A DNA stretch of 64,000 nucleotides from Acidobacteriota bacterium (GTDB taxonomy: Bacteria > Acidobacteriota > Terriglobia > Bryobacterales > Bryobacteraceae). The stretch covers positions 62,001 to 126,000 of the forward strand of contig JACPNQ010000004.1 of assembly GCA_016185425.1 (NCBI GenBank), written 5' to 3'. Position numbers and translations under genes: made by a program. Below, in pieces: positions 55,338 through 64,000 of the stretch. Each line of letters opens with the position of its first letter. Position 1 is the stretch's first letter. A model generated the notes under the pieces. The model saw only the letters and a program-made list of their open reading frames with translations. It had not been told where the DNA came from and did not search any database.

Positions 55338-57698
55338 GATCTCCCGCAATACCCGCTGCGCCAATTCCTTCCCCCGCTCTCCAACCTCGCCAACCGGCCC
55401 GACACAGCTTGGACAGCCATGCTCGCATGGGCATCCCGCAATCAGCTCCGCGGTCGCACGCAGCAGCCTGTCACGCATCTGGAACAGCGGCTGGCTGCCA
55501 CCGATGCCGCCTGGGTAGTTATCGTACAGATACAGATTTGGCCGGTAATCGCGCGATGGCTCCGTGGAATCCTCCGTCAGCGTCACCCCCAAGTCCCGCG
55601 GATCGCACATGAGCAGCAGCGCGGACACAGCGCGTAGCGCCTGCCCCAATCCCACCAGCCCGTTCTGCTTCTCCGTCGGCGTCAGGTCCGGGAATCGCCC
55701 CAGAAACCCCTCGGAGAAATGCAGCCAAAACGCGGTAGTATGCATCTCCTGCTCCGGCGTCGAAAGGTTGCCGGCGCCCACGTTCTCCATCGTGTAGAAC
55801 TTCACCTTTTTGAAGCCGACAATCTGCCGGTTTACCCGCACTTCCCCGTGCAATGCACGTGCGGAAGCGGGAAGCGGATGCCGGTCGAATTCCTGAATGA
55901 TCTTCACTTGCGTGTAGTCAATCGCGTCGGTAAAGTAGTCGCATTCCACGGCCCGGACATACGCTTTCCGCCCGTCATAATCGAAACGCTCCACCTGGAA
56001 CTGCCGCGCGTCATGCAGGTAGATCGCTTTCTCATGCAGCGTCGTCAGCGCCGACGGAAAATCCACTTCGGCGATCACTCTGTTCTCATTCGTCGTGTCG
56101 ATCACCACGAAGTTATCGCTCGTCACCGCGCGCAGGCTCACCGCGTCCGCCGGATAGGTATCGCTTGTCCAGTGCCACGTGTCCCCCGCAAGATGCAGGA
56201 GACCCAATTCCTGTAAAAACCGGCACAGATCCCCGGTTGCATGAGGCCCGATCTTCTCCCCCTCCCGGATCGGCAGTTCAAACGCCGCGCACTTCAGGTG
56301 ACTCAGCAGGATCTCGAGGTTGTCCGGGTTGATGAACGCATGCTCCGGCGGCCGGTCGAAGAAATAGTCAGGGTGGTCGATGATGTACTGATCAAGCGGC
56401 GCGCTTGACGCCACCATCACCGCCAGCGATGTTTTCTGCCGCCGCCCAGCGCGGCCGGCCCTCTGCCAGGTGGAAGCAATCGTGCCCGGATACCCAGCCA
56501 TCACGACCGCGTCAAGCGACCCGATGTCCACACCCAGCTCAAGCGCATTCGTCGCCACGACGCCTTGAATACCGCCAGTACGAATCTGCTGTTCAATCGC
56601 CCGCCGTTCCTTCGGCAGATAGCCGCCGCGATAACCGCTAATCCGCCCCCGCAGCGCAGGGATCCGCTCCGCGGCGTCCTTCAGATACGTGGTCAGAATC
56701 TCTGTTGCCAGCCGGTTATTCGTGAATACCAGCGTCTGTTGCCCCCGGTCCAGGAACTCCAGCGCGATCCGCCGCGACTCCGCCAGGTAGCTCCGCCGAA
56801 TTCCCAACTCTCGGTTCACCACCGGCGGATTGTAGAAAACGAAATACTTCTCCCCGCACGGCGCACCGTTTTTTTCCACCAGCGAAAACGGCTGTTCACA
56901 CATCGCCTCCGCAAGCTCCCGCGGGTTTGCTATCGTCGCCGAACTGCAGATAAACACCGGAGACGATCCATAGAACTCGCAGATCCGGCGCACCCGCCGC
57001 AGGATATTGGCAAGATGGCTGCCATACACCCCGCGGTAATAATGCAACTCATCGATCACGAAGTACCGCAGGTTCTCGAAAGCCTTCGCCCATTTCGTGT
57101 GGTGCGGCAATATCCCGGCATGAAGCATGTCCGGGTTTGTGAACACAACGTTCGCGCGCTCCCGAATGGCACGCCTGGCGTCCTGCGGCGTGTCTCCGTC
57201 GTAGGTGAAGGCGCGAATCTCCGGCGGCTTCCCGTCGACGCGGATCGAATCCACCACTGCCTGAAACTCCTGTAGTTGGTCCTCCGCCAGCGCCTTGGTC
57301 GGGAATAGATACATTGCGCGCGCACCCGGCTCCGCCAGCAGCCGGTTCAACACGGGCAAGTTATAACAGAGCGTCTTCCCGCTGGCGGTCGGTGTTACGA
57401 CAACAACGTTGCGCCCCGCCACAACATGCTCGAAAGCCTCCGCCTGATGGCTGTACAACCGCTCAATTCCGCGTGCCCGGAACGCAGCCGACAGCGCCGG
57501 TGAGACGCTGTCGGGAATCGCAACGTATTCACCATCCCGGGCCGGCCGATGCTGGATCGACCGCACCGGCGACTCGGGCTTCTCCATCCACTCCCGGAAT
57601 CGCGAAACCGCGCCCTCAAGCCCCGCAGGGCGGCGCAACGTCAATCCGGGATCTTTCTGTTCCGGCATCGGGTCCGGAAAACCGAGCGTTAAATTCAT
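55281..57698 (-). CDS. DEAD/DEAH helicase with C-terminal DUF1998 zinc domain (YprA/MrfA-like)
   Basis: 805 residues from the ATG at 57698 (822 with a start at 57749). Motif I TPTASGKTLCYNLP, motif II VIDELHYYRG (DELH), motif III SSATIANP, motif V NALELGVDIGSLDAVV, motif VI QRAGRAGRR. The C-terminus has the four-Cys MZB site: CDPRDLG plus CPCEHGCPSCVGP. B. subtilis MrfA of this family is a 3'-5' DNA helicase in mitomycin repair. The order of domains fits that family. Confidence 0.92.
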   Translation of the reverse strand: MNLTLGFPDPMPEQKDPGLTLRRPAGLEGAVSRFREWMEKPESPVRSIQHRPARDGEYVAIPDSVSPALSAAFRARGIERLYSHQAEAFEHVVAGRNVVVVTPTASGKTLCYNLPVLNRLLAEPGARAMYLFPTKALAEDQLQEFQAVVDSIRVDGKPPEIRAFTYDGDTPQDARRAIRERANVVFTNPDMLHAGILPHHTKWAKAFENLRYFVIDELHYYRGVYGSHLANILRRVRRICEFYGSSPVFICSSATIANPRELAEAMCEQPFSLVEKNGAPCGEKYFVFYNPPVVNRELGIRRSYLAESRRIALEFLDRGQQTLVFTNNRLATEILTTYLKDAAERIPALRGRISGYRGGYLPKERRAIEQQIRTGGIQGVVATNALELGVDIGSLDAVVMAGYPGTIASTWQRAGRAGRRQKTSLAVMVASSAPLDQYIIDHPDYFFDRPPEHAFINPDNLEILLSHLKCAAFELPIREGEKIGPHATGDLCRFLQELGLLHLAGDTWHWTSDTYPADAVSLRAVTSDNFVVIDTTNENRVIAEVDFPSALTTLHEKAIYLHDARQFQVERFDYDGRKAYVRAVECDYFTDAIDYTQVKIIQEFDRHPLPASARALHGEVRVNRQIVGFKKVKFYTMENVGAGNLSTPEQEMHTTAFWLHFSEGFLGRFPDLTPTEKQNGLVGLGQALRAVSALLLMCDPRDLGVTLTEDSTEPSRDYRPNLYLYDNYPGGIGGSQPLFQMRDRLLRATAELIAGCPCEHGCPSCVGPVGEVGERGKELAQRVLREILHHAESDPSLAGGRAELE

Positions 57699-57762
57699 AC
57701 GGCGTGGTTTCGCTTTTTCTTTGCTACCACGCCGTCGGACAAAACGCAAGATTTACGAAGAA

Positions 57763-58092
57763 CTACCGCCGCAGAAATTCGTGCCGCTCCAGCGTCGCCG
57801 CTATGGAATACGGATGCCGCGGCGCACCGCTTTCCGGCGTATCCCGCTCATCCACGCGAACCACCTTCCCCATGCAGCGAAGCCGCAGCCCGGTCTCATC
57901 CCCCTGTGAAGGCAAAGTCACCAGATATTCGATCGGATCACCCTTCTGCAGCCGGCCTTCGGACGTAAACAACACCCCGCCCGAACTCAAATTCCGGGTC
58001 TCCCCTGCTTGGGGTACTCCATCGCTGCCGGCTCGCACGAGCTCGATCGGCAACTTCAATTCAAATCGTTGGTTTTTCCGTTGTTCGCTCAC
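57763..58092 (-). CDS. single-domain PilZ protein
   Basis: 109 residues. PilZ c-di-GMP-binding signature: RKNQRFELKLPIEL (RxxxR switch) and TRNLSSGGVLF ((D/N)xSxxG), then a beta-barrel with LRLRCMGKVVRVDER. Both binding motifs are intact, so it likely binds c-di-GMP. No effector domain is attached; its target is unknown. Confidence 0.88.
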   Translation of the reverse strand: MSEQRKNQRFELKLPIELVRAGSDGVPQAGETRNLSSGGVLFTSEGRLQKGDPIEYLVTLPSQGDETGLRLRCMGKVVRVDERDTPESGAPRHPYSIAATLERHEFLRR

Positions 58093-58227
58093 GTCACCAT
58101 CAGACTAATGCGAACAACCTAGAACGGTCAATAGGGGGAGTCCCAGTTCTCTAATACTATGGTCCTGGTACTTTAGATACATTTTTATTAATGGAAACGA
58201 TATGTCATTAACATTAATCAATCCACG

Positions 58228-59427
58228 ATGGCGGATTTCTATCAAACAGGTGTAGTCACCACACTTCACAGGCTCCGTCAGGAATCTCCGGACCGCTTGG
58301 AGGAAGAGCTCCAATCCTACTCCGAGCGCTTCCCAATTGGATTGGTCCTGCCGGCCCTCTATTCCGAGTTCGAAACGCCGGCCATGCACGGAATCGTCGA
58401 TAAGCTCCGCCATGTCAATTATTTGCGCCGCATTGTCGTCGCCATCGGCCGTTGCACACAATCGCAGTACGAGGACGCCCGGCACTTCTTCGACGGTTTT
58501 CGGACCCCCGTCAGCACCATCTGGATGGAAGATCCTCGCGTCACGGCCATCTTCAGCGCCCTGGAGCGGAACGACCTGAAAGCAGGCGAGCCCGGAAAGG
58601 GCCGAACATGCTGGTTCGCGATCGGTACTTTGTTAGCAACGGAAGACTGCGAGGGCATCGCGCTTCACGATTGTGACATCCTTAGCTACGATCGCGATCT
58701 CCTTCCGCGGCTGATCTACCCCCTCGCCCACCCCAATCTCGGCTATGAATTCAGCAAGGGATACTACTCCCGCGTTTCGGACCGCCTGCACGGCCGCGTC
58801 ACCCGCCTCTTTTTCACTCCGCTTGTCCGCGCCATTCAGGACATGACGCCGGAGATCCCCTATCTCCGCTTCCTCGATAGCTTCCGCTACGCCCTCGCCG
58901 GCGAATTCGCTCTGACTACGGACCTCGCCCGCACCATCCGCATTCCCGGCGACTGGGGCCTGGAGGTTGGTGTTCTGGCTGAGGTCTATCGCAACACCTC
59001 GCTGCACCGCATCTGCCAGGTCGACATCGCAGACAACTACGATCACAAGCATCAACCCCTAATCGAAGGCGACGCCTCCAACGGACTTCGCCGCATGACC
59101 TGCGACATCGCAAAAAGCGTCTACCGCACCATTGCCCAGGAAGGCTTTGTTCTCACAAGGGACCACTTCCGTACGCTCCAGGTTTATTACGTTCGCTTTG
59201 CCCAGGACAACATTCGCCGCTTCTACGCGGACGCCTCGCTGAACGGTCTGCAGTTCGATCTTCACACCGAGGACTCGGCCGTCCTCACCTTCGCCCACAG
59301 CCTCCGTGCCGCCGCCGAAGAGTACCTTCGCGACCCGCTCGGCGCCCCCCAGATTCCCAATTGGAACCGAATCTTCGCCGCCATGCCCGGCATCAGCGGC
59401 CTGCTCACCAAGTCAGTCGACCACTAG
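58228..59427 (+). CDS. glucosyl-3-phosphoglycerate synthase-like glycosyltransferase (GpgS/GT81-like)
   Basis: 399 residues. The GT-A core has IALHDCDILSYDRDLLPRL (DxD as DCD) and the acceptor region YEFSKGYYSRVSDRLHGRVTR and LFFTPLVRAI, which matches the KGFYxR...GGRVTEL block of GpgS. GpgS makes glucosyl-3-phosphoglycerate from NDP-glucose and 3-phosphoglycerate. It faces an MPGP-like phosphatase gene (15-bp overlap of the 3' ends), the enzyme that would remove the phosphate to give the solute. Confidence 0.78.
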   Translation: MADFYQTGVVTTLHRLRQESPDRLEEELQSYSERFPIGLVLPALYSEFETPAMHGIVDKLRHVNYLRRIVVAIGRCTQSQYEDARHFFDGFRTPVSTIWMEDPRVTAIFSALERNDLKAGEPGKGRTCWFAIGTLLATEDCEGIALHDCDILSYDRDLLPRLIYPLAHPNLGYEFSKGYYSRVSDRLHGRVTRLFFTPLVRAIQDMTPEIPYLRFLDSFRYALAGEFALTTDLARTIRIPGDWGLEVGVLAEVYRNTSLHRICQVDIADNYDHKHQPLIEGDASNGLRRMTCDIAKSVYRTIAQEGFVLTRDHFRTLQVYYVRFAQDNIRRFYADASLNGLQFDLHTEDSAVLTFAHSLRAAAEEYLRDPLGAPQIPNWNRIFAAMPGISGLLTKSVDH

Positions 59428-60147
59428 GTCCAACACAGCCTGATTCCACCCCGCCGGTCCGGCTTCCGGCGCGACGGCGGCATCGGGGAGCGCTGCGCGC
59501 ATCGCCTCCAGATGCGGTGACGGGATAATCACCGCGCGCCGCATCTCGCGCAGAAACACAACATCGTTCGGAGCGTCGCCGAGGCCCAGCGTATCCTCAT
59601 CGTTCAAAAATGCCGCCAGCGCCAGCGCCGCCTTCCCCTTATCGCATCCGCCAAGCACGTGAAAGAATCGCCCGCCTCGCGTCATGCGGAATCCCTGCGC
59701 GCGCAACGCAGCGTCCAGCAGCGAGACATCACCCTCCAGCACGACGAACGGCTCTCCGAACTCCCTCCGCGACGCCAATTCCGCCACCTTCGCCTCTAAC
59801 CCTGTCCGCGCGCGGATCTCGCCCAGCGGCATCTCTCTAAACCCGCGAACTCGCACCCCCGAAGCCTCCGACGCCTTCCGCAGCGCCTCTCTCGCCGCCG
59901 CTGCCGTCGAACCCATCACGATATCCGCTCCGCCTGGAATCACCACGGCCGCTCCGTTCTCAACGATGTACGGATCGGTATTCCCCATCTCCTCTCGCAG
60001 CGCCGTCACTTCGGCCCGCGTTTTACTTGTTACCAGCACTAACGGAATCTTCCGCGCCCGTAAATGAGTCATTGCGGGCTTCGCTTGCGCAAAGCTATAT
60101 GTATCCCGATCGAGCAGCGTCCCGTCCAGATCGGAAAATACAACCAT
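59413..60147 (-). CDS. HAD-IIB phosphatase, mannosyl/glucosyl-3-phosphoglycerate phosphatase-like
   Basis: 244 residues from the ATG at 60147 (AGGAG just upstream). HAD motif I VVFSDLDGTLLDRD, motif II VTSKTRAEV, Lys region GGCDKGKAALALAAFL, motif IV GLGDAPNDVVFL. The layout and ENGAAVVIPGG segment fit MPGP. It would dephosphorylate the product of the convergent GpgS-like enzyme to glucosyl- or mannosylglycerate, a compatible solute. Confidence 0.82.
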   Translation of the reverse strand: MVVFSDLDGTLLDRDTYSFAQAKPAMTHLRARKIPLVLVTSKTRAEVTALREEMGNTDPYIVENGAAVVIPGGADIVMGSTAAAAREALRKASEASGVRVRGFREMPLGEIRARTGLEAKVAELASRREFGEPFVVLEGDVSLLDAALRAQGFRMTRGGRFFHVLGGCDKGKAALALAAFLNDEDTLGLGDAPNDVVFLREMRRAVIIPSPHLEAMRAALPDAAVAPEAGPAGWNQAVLDLVVD

Positions 60148-60154
60148 CGCTCCT

Positions 60155-61135
60155 ATGCTATTACCAGTTCGCATTCTGGCGGCCAGTTCAATGTTCCCGG
60201 CCCAGCGAGTAACGGCCGAGGATCTCGACAACCGCCTCGGTCTCGTGGCCGGAACAGCCTTCGCCCGGAACGGCGTCCAGGTCCGTTATTTCGCCGGTGA
60301 ATCGGAAACCGCCAGCGCCATGTCCGCCCGCGCTATCGAACGCGCCCTGCAAACGGCACGCCTCACGGTTCACGACATTGACGCCATTCTCTTCGCCGGT
60401 GTCATGTCCGAGCAGCCGATGCCCTCCACCGCTGTGCTCATTCACCGCCGTTTGCGGGCGCGCGCGGATGGCGTAACGTGTCTCGATATCAACGCCTCGT
60501 GCGCCGGATTTCTTAAGGGCCTCGAATTTGCGGCAGCGGGCATCACCGCCGGACTCTGGAAACGCGTCGCCATCGTCGCCGCCGAGGTCGCCTCCAAGGG
60601 ACTTCGCTGGGAGGACCTCGACACATGCACGCTCTTCGGGGACGGAGCAGCCGCGGCAATCCTCGGTCCCGCCGAGGGCCCCGAAGGCATCCTTGATATC
60701 CGCAACGCCACATTCAGTGAAGGCGCCGAGCTCTCTATCATGCGGGCCGGTGGCTCCCGGTTCAATATGCGCACCCCGCCTGCCGACCCCAATGACTACC
60801 TATTCGCCATGAACGGCCGCAGCCTTCTCCGGCTTATCCAGACCCACTTCCCCCCCTTCCTCGACACGCTCCTCACCCATCCCATCGATGTCGTCATTCC
60901 CCATCAGGCGAGCGCTGTCGGGCTAGGCTTTCTGCGCAAACAGCTCGCGAAGCGCCCCGGCAACCCGCCGGTGGTCATCGACATCCTCTGCCAGACAGGC
61001 AATCAGGTCAGCGTGTCGATTCCGACCGGGCTCCATCACGCAATCCGTACCGGCCAACTCCGGCGCGGTCAAACGGCCCTTCTCGTCAGCACGGCGGCCG
61101 GCGTCACATGTACGGGCGTCGTCCTGCGATACTAA
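60155..61135 (+). CDS. beta-ketoacyl-ACP synthase III-like enzyme
   Basis: 326 residues. Thiolase fold of the FabH/KAS III type: catalytic Cys116 in DINASCAGFLKGLE, His in VVIPHQASAVGL, Asn in CQTGNQVSVSIP (the usual GNTxAAS motif is altered). GDGAAAAILGP is kept. It is the first of three same-strand genes with an MBL-fold enzyme and an adenylate-forming enzyme, so it is more likely a specialised condensing or acyl-transfer enzyme than the housekeeping FabH. It starts 7 bp from the divergent phosphatase gene. Confidence 0.85.
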   Translation: MLLPVRILAASSMFPAQRVTAEDLDNRLGLVAGTAFARNGVQVRYFAGESETASAMSARAIERALQTARLTVHDIDAILFAGVMSEQPMPSTAVLIHRRLRARADGVTCLDINASCAGFLKGLEFAAAGITAGLWKRVAIVAAEVASKGLRWEDLDTCTLFGDGAAAAILGPAEGPEGILDIRNATFSEGAELSIMRAGGSRFNMRTPPADPNDYLFAMNGRSLLRLIQTHFPPFLDTLLTHPIDVVIPHQASAVGLGFLRKQLAKRPGNPPVVIDILCQTGNQVSVSIPTGLHHAIRTGQLRRGQTALLVSTAAGVTCTGVVLRY

Positions 61136-61140
61136 CCGCC

Positions 61141-61944
61141 ATGATGGTCGACGTTCTTCTCCACTCTGTCGGCCACTGCCATAACCGCGCCTGGTTCGTT
61201 GAACACGGGTCACTCTTCCATCACCTTTATCTCCCCTCGTTGGTCGCCGTCATCCGCCATCCCGAAGCCGGCGTCATCCTCTTTGACACTGGCTACGGAC
61301 AACCTCTTGTCGAGTCCATCTCGTGGGCCGCCCGCCTCTATCGCGCCGTACTGCCATTCCAACTCACGCCGTTTGACATCGGCGGCCCCATCAACGCGAT
61401 CTTCCTATCCCATTTCCACCCGGACCACATAGGCAGCCTCAGCGAATTGCCCCAGGTTCCAATCCTCCACTCGCGCGAAGGTCTCGCTACGCTCAATCGG
61501 TTCTCCCCGATTCGCCGCGCCCTTTCCGCCTATCTCCCCGAGCTCCTCCCGTCCGATTTCACGAGTCGCGCCCGCGCCATCGAGGATCGGCCACTCATCG
61601 CCCTCAACCCGTCCTGGAAGCCATTCAACGAAGCTTATGACATTGCCGGGGACGGCTCTCTGCTCGCGATCGCTCTGCCTGGCCATGCGCTCGGTCAATA
61701 CGGCCTCGCTTGCCGTATCCGCGACAACAAGTGGATCTTCCTCGTAGCCGACGCCGCATGGACAATACGAAACATAACGGAGCTTGCACTCCCGGGCTGG
61801 CCGGCTGGGGCGCTCATCGGTGATGCCGTTTCCTACCGAAACACCCTCTTCAACCTCCACAAATTTCACCAACATCGTCCCGAAGTGCGCCTCATTCCCT
61901 CGCACTGCTACGATTCCATGACAGCGTTTCAGAATGAGCAGTAA
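61141..61944 (+). CDS. metallo-beta-lactamase-fold hydrolase
   Basis: 267 residues from the ATG at 61141 (a second ATG follows at 61144). Zinc ligands: HFHPDH in FLSHFHPDHIGSL, His in LPGHALGQYG, Asp in LVADAAW, His in IPSHCYD; the double-metal site is complete. Such folds hydrolyse thioesters, esters or lactones. 5 bp after the KAS III gene, and it overlaps the next gene by 11 bp. Confidence 0.88.
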   Translation: MMVDVLLHSVGHCHNRAWFVEHGSLFHHLYLPSLVAVIRHPEAGVILFDTGYGQPLVESISWAARLYRAVLPFQLTPFDIGGPINAIFLSHFHPDHIGSLSELPQVPILHSREGLATLNRFSPIRRALSAYLPELLPSDFTSRARAIEDRPLIALNPSWKPFNEAYDIAGDGSLLAIALPGHALGQYGLACRIRDNKWIFLVADAAWTIRNITELALPGWPAGALIGDAVSYRNTLFNLHKFHQHRPEVRLIPSHCYDSMTAFQNEQ

Positions 61945-63094
61945 ACTCGCCATCGCCCGTGCCTACCTTGCCGCCCGCCGCGAGCGGAAACTCCGCCTCC
62001 CAATCCCGGACTACGCGATCACTGGCGAAGATGCCTACGCCGCCAATTTTGCATGCTTCAACACGCTCGGTCTCTCGCTCGACGAAGCCCGCAAACTCGC
62101 GCGTGAAGAACTCGAAACCGGAAGGAGCCCCTATCCCGGCTACAGCTTCGGCCTCTCTTCCGGCACGGCCGGCGAACCCGGCGTCTTCATTACCACGCAG
62201 GCCGAACGTGACCGCTGGCTTGGCACCGTCCTCGGCAAGTTTCTCTCGCCATCGCAGCTCTTCACTCTCAACGCCGCCCTTCTTCTCAAACACAACAACG
62301 CTCTCTACAACTCCAGCCGCGTCACCTTTTACGACGTCGCCAATCTTCTCCCGGCCGCGATCTGCAAGCAAAAACCCAATGTCCTCATCGGTCCACCCAG
62401 CGCGCTGGTCAGGCTCGCCAACTCACCCGCATTCCGGCAGGAGCCATTCCAGCCGCACATGCTCATCTGCGCCGCTGAAGCGCTCTTCCCGCAGGACCGC
62501 GAAAAACTCACCCAAGCTTTTCAAACGAAACCCCGCAATCTCTACCAGGCCAAGGAAGGCTTCCTGGCGGCCGGCTGCACGCACGGGCACCTGCATTGGA
62601 ATGAAGATTTGATGCGCGTCGAGTTCCTCCACTTCAAAAGCCGTCCGGACCGCGCCATTCCCGTCATTACGGACTACACCCGCCAAAGCCAGACCTTTAC
62701 CCGTTACCGCATCGACGATGTCATCGTACTGGGCGAAAAGTGCCCTTGCAAGACCCCGTTTCAAAAGATCGCAACGGTCGAAGGCCGTCTGCAGGATCTC
62801 CTTCTCCGCCCGCAGGGCGACACATATGAACCGCTCTTCCCTCTCGATCTGAACGAACTCCTCCTCGGTGCCGGTGAATACACCATCAGGCAGCACAGTC
62901 CCGAATATGTCAGCTTCGAGTGCACGCCATCGCCCAGCCACTCCGTGCAAAAAGAACTCCGCCAGATTCTGGGCAACCCCGCGCGTTTCGAAGTCGTCCC
63001 CTACCGCCCCCCGGCGCCCACGAAAAAGCGCCGCCGCTTCCAGCGCCTCTTCAAAAATAGTGTCAAAGACCAATTTAATCCAACCTTAATCTAA
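61934..63094 (+). CDS. adenylate-forming (CapK/PaaK or F390-synthetase-like) enzyme
   Basis: 386 residues. P-loop-like SSGTAGEPGVFITTQAERDR near residue 75, then YQAKEGFLAAGC (variant of the A5 motif), VITDYTRQSQTFTRYRIDDV (A7/A8-like, YRxDD) and a zinc-site-like CPCKTPF. These fit the F390-synthetase-related CapK family that activates carboxylic acids as acyl-AMP. Basic C-terminal tail. It could load the substrate used by the KAS III protein. Confidence 0.8.
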   Translation: MSSKLAIARAYLAARRERKLRLPIPDYAITGEDAYAANFACFNTLGLSLDEARKLAREELETGRSPYPGYSFGLSSGTAGEPGVFITTQAERDRWLGTVLGKFLSPSQLFTLNAALLLKHNNALYNSSRVTFYDVANLLPAAICKQKPNVLIGPPSALVRLANSPAFRQEPFQPHMLICAAEALFPQDREKLTQAFQTKPRNLYQAKEGFLAAGCTHGHLHWNEDLMRVEFLHFKSRPDRAIPVITDYTRQSQTFTRYRIDDVIVLGEKCPCKTPFQKIATVEGRLQDLLLRPQGDTYEPLFPLDLNELLLGAGEYTIRQHSPEYVSFECTPSPSHSVQKELRQILGNPARFEVVPYRPPAPTKKRRRFQRLFKNSVKDQFNPTLI

Positions 63095-63862
63095 CTACCG
63101 GCTCCGATACAGAATCTCCACCGTATTCCGCACGTACTGCTCGTCCGACAACGCCTCCACCGCCTCCGCCGGAAACTCCACCATTTGGCGCAGACGCTCC
63201 GCCAACTCCCGGAACAACTCCACTCGCGCGCCATCGTCCAACTGATCTCTCCGCACCAACGCATCCAGCGCCACTCCCGCCAGTTCCGGACTCACGCGCT
63301 GCCGCAACCGCGCCGCCAGATGCGGGTGCTCCAGCATCGAGTTAAACTTCCCCGCCAGCAACTTCTGCCAATCCGGCGGCTCAACCTGCCGCGAATACAC
63401 CACCACGGTATTCGCCGCCTTGTCTCCGACCCGCTGTCCGTATCTCGAGGCCAGCGCCACCATCCCGCCCACCAGGTAGAACATCGGCAGCATATCCACC
63501 GGACGCAGCAGATTTCGCACCACGATCTGCGACACGTGAATCGGCAGTCCGTCACGATCCATCACGCGAATCCCCATCATTCGCTTTCCCACGGTCTGCC
63601 CCTGCCAGAGCCATTCGCACAAAATCCCGTAGAGCAGCGACACGACGAAGTACATCACGGTCATCAAGCCTTGCGCCGCATCCGCGCTCACCGCCGCCAG
63701 CACACCCAGAGCTCGCTGAATCATCGCCCCCGCCACCATCACGACAGCAAGGTCGATCCAGAGCGCCAACAGCCGCGATACCGGCCCGGCGAGCGGTAGC
63801 GAGAACTCCATCCCTTCCGGCGTCTGGAGCTCGAGCTTCGGCTGGTTATACAGCGCCTTCAT
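63095..63862 (-). CDS. RDD-family membrane protein
   Basis: 255 residues from the ATG at 63862 with GGGGGAG as ribosome site. RDD motif region LLALWIDLAVVMVAGAMIQ, then LWQGQTVGKRMMGIRVMDRD and VVRNLLRPVDMLPMFYLVGG; 3-4 membrane segments, cytoplasmic C-terminal half of ~110 residues. Family is linked to ion or osmotic stress; function uncertain. Overlaps the SpoIIM-like gene by 17 bp, a common acidobacterial pair. Confidence 0.88.
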   Translation of the reverse strand: MKALYNQPKLELQTPEGMEFSLPLAGPVSRLLALWIDLAVVMVAGAMIQRALGVLAAVSADAAQGLMTVMYFVVSLLYGILCEWLWQGQTVGKRMMGIRVMDRDGLPIHVSQIVVRNLLRPVDMLPMFYLVGGMVALASRYGQRVGDKAANTVVVYSRQVEPPDWQKLLAGKFNSMLEHPHLAARLRQRVSPELAGVALDALVRRDQLDDGARVELFRELAERLRQMVEFPAEAVEALSDEQYVRNTVEILYRSR

Positions 63863-64000
63863 TGGCTCCCCCACGCGCTAAGAACAATGCCAGCGCGCAC
63901 AATTCCACCACGCCAAACGCGATCTTCAGTGCATACGGAACCACCGGCTCGTGGTACTGCGAAAAAAACGACTCGATAATCCCCGCCCAAACCAACAACA
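63846..64000 (-). CDS. stage II sporulation protein M-like membrane protein (partial, C-terminus)
   Basis: The frame enters from the right edge and stops at TAA 63846-63848. Visible end: LLVWAGIIESFFSQYHEPVV, then PYALKIAFGVVELCALALFL and ARGGANEGAV. The AGxIEsFFSqy...P segment followed by a last membrane helix is the SpoIIM/DUF95 end. In non-sporulating bacteria these proteins pair with RDD proteins; the call is from ~50 residues. Confidence 0.6.
   Translation of the reverse strand, partial: LLVWAGIIESFFSQYHEPVVPYALKIAFGVVELCALALFLARGGANEGAV

Overview
The window is GC-rich bacterial chromosome with no phage, transposase, integrase or CRISPR signal. It most resembles an Acidobacteriota genome of the Bryobacteraceae/Solibacter type. 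The evidence for this is a giant MacB/FtsX 'ADOP'-like permease, tandem secreted S8 proteases (one ending in the Bryobacteraceae-style C-terminal module), several lineage-specific secreted proteins and a PEP-CTERM protein. An lpxB gene indicates an outer membrane with lipid A. The taxonomic call is inference from gene content; no 16S rRNA gene is present.

Layout. 1-7.1 kb: secreted proteins (S55-peptidase-like tail, beta-propeller protein), a 0.5 kb graveyard of gene remnants (epimerase stub, frameshifted hicB, hicA tail), a TlpA-like thioredoxin, a sugar isomerase-like protein, an unknown gene and galU. 7.1-15.8 kb: a hybrid kinase with a degraded ATPase, purM-purN, a small tandem-repeat protein, a glucuronokinase-like GHMP kinase, dtd, the cobalt/nickel ECF transporter cbiMQO, acpS and a phosphatidyltransferase. 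15.8-27 kb: greA, two tandem subtilisins, and an ABC exporter made of an ATPase and a 1355-residue permease fusion. 27-32 kb: a translationally coupled run (aminotransferase, Gfo/Idh oxidoreductase, unknown, TPR protein) and a CDP-alcohol phosphotransferase/GtrA pair. 32-37.6 kb: tRNA-Val, terminator, rimP, nusA, infB, ylxP-like, which parallels the E. coli metY-rimP-nusA-infB locus. 37.6-38.8 kb: a three-gene zinc cassette (SmtB-type sensor, His-rich protein, Fur-family regulator). 38.9-46.5 kb: a surface polysaccharide region with GDP-fucose synthesis (gmd, fcl), a second gmd-like gene and three glycosyltransferase genes, one of them a GT4-GT2 fusion. 46.8-51 kb: feoAB behind a Fur-box-like operator, a PEP-CTERM gene and trxB. 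51-58 kb: lpxB with a catalytically dead M1-like protein, a DUF1998-type helicase and a PilZ protein. 58.2-60.1 kb: a GpgS-like glycosyltransferase facing an MPGP-like phosphatase, a likely glycosylglycerate compatible-solute pair. 60.1-63.1 kb: a compact KAS III / metallo-beta-lactamase-fold / adenylate-forming enzyme cassette of unknown product. The window ends with an RDD membrane protein and the tail of a SpoIIM-like gene.

Tightly packed genes with 4-nt stop/start overlaps are common (purM/purN, cbiQ/cbiO, feoA/feoB, ABC ATPase/permease, galU/unknown), so most of the window is read as operons. The strongest candidates for new biology are the KAS III cassette, the zinc cassette, the ABC-2/ADOP fusion exporter, the pseudo-peptidase beside lpxB and the shared C-terminal domain on two adjacent glycosyltransferases.
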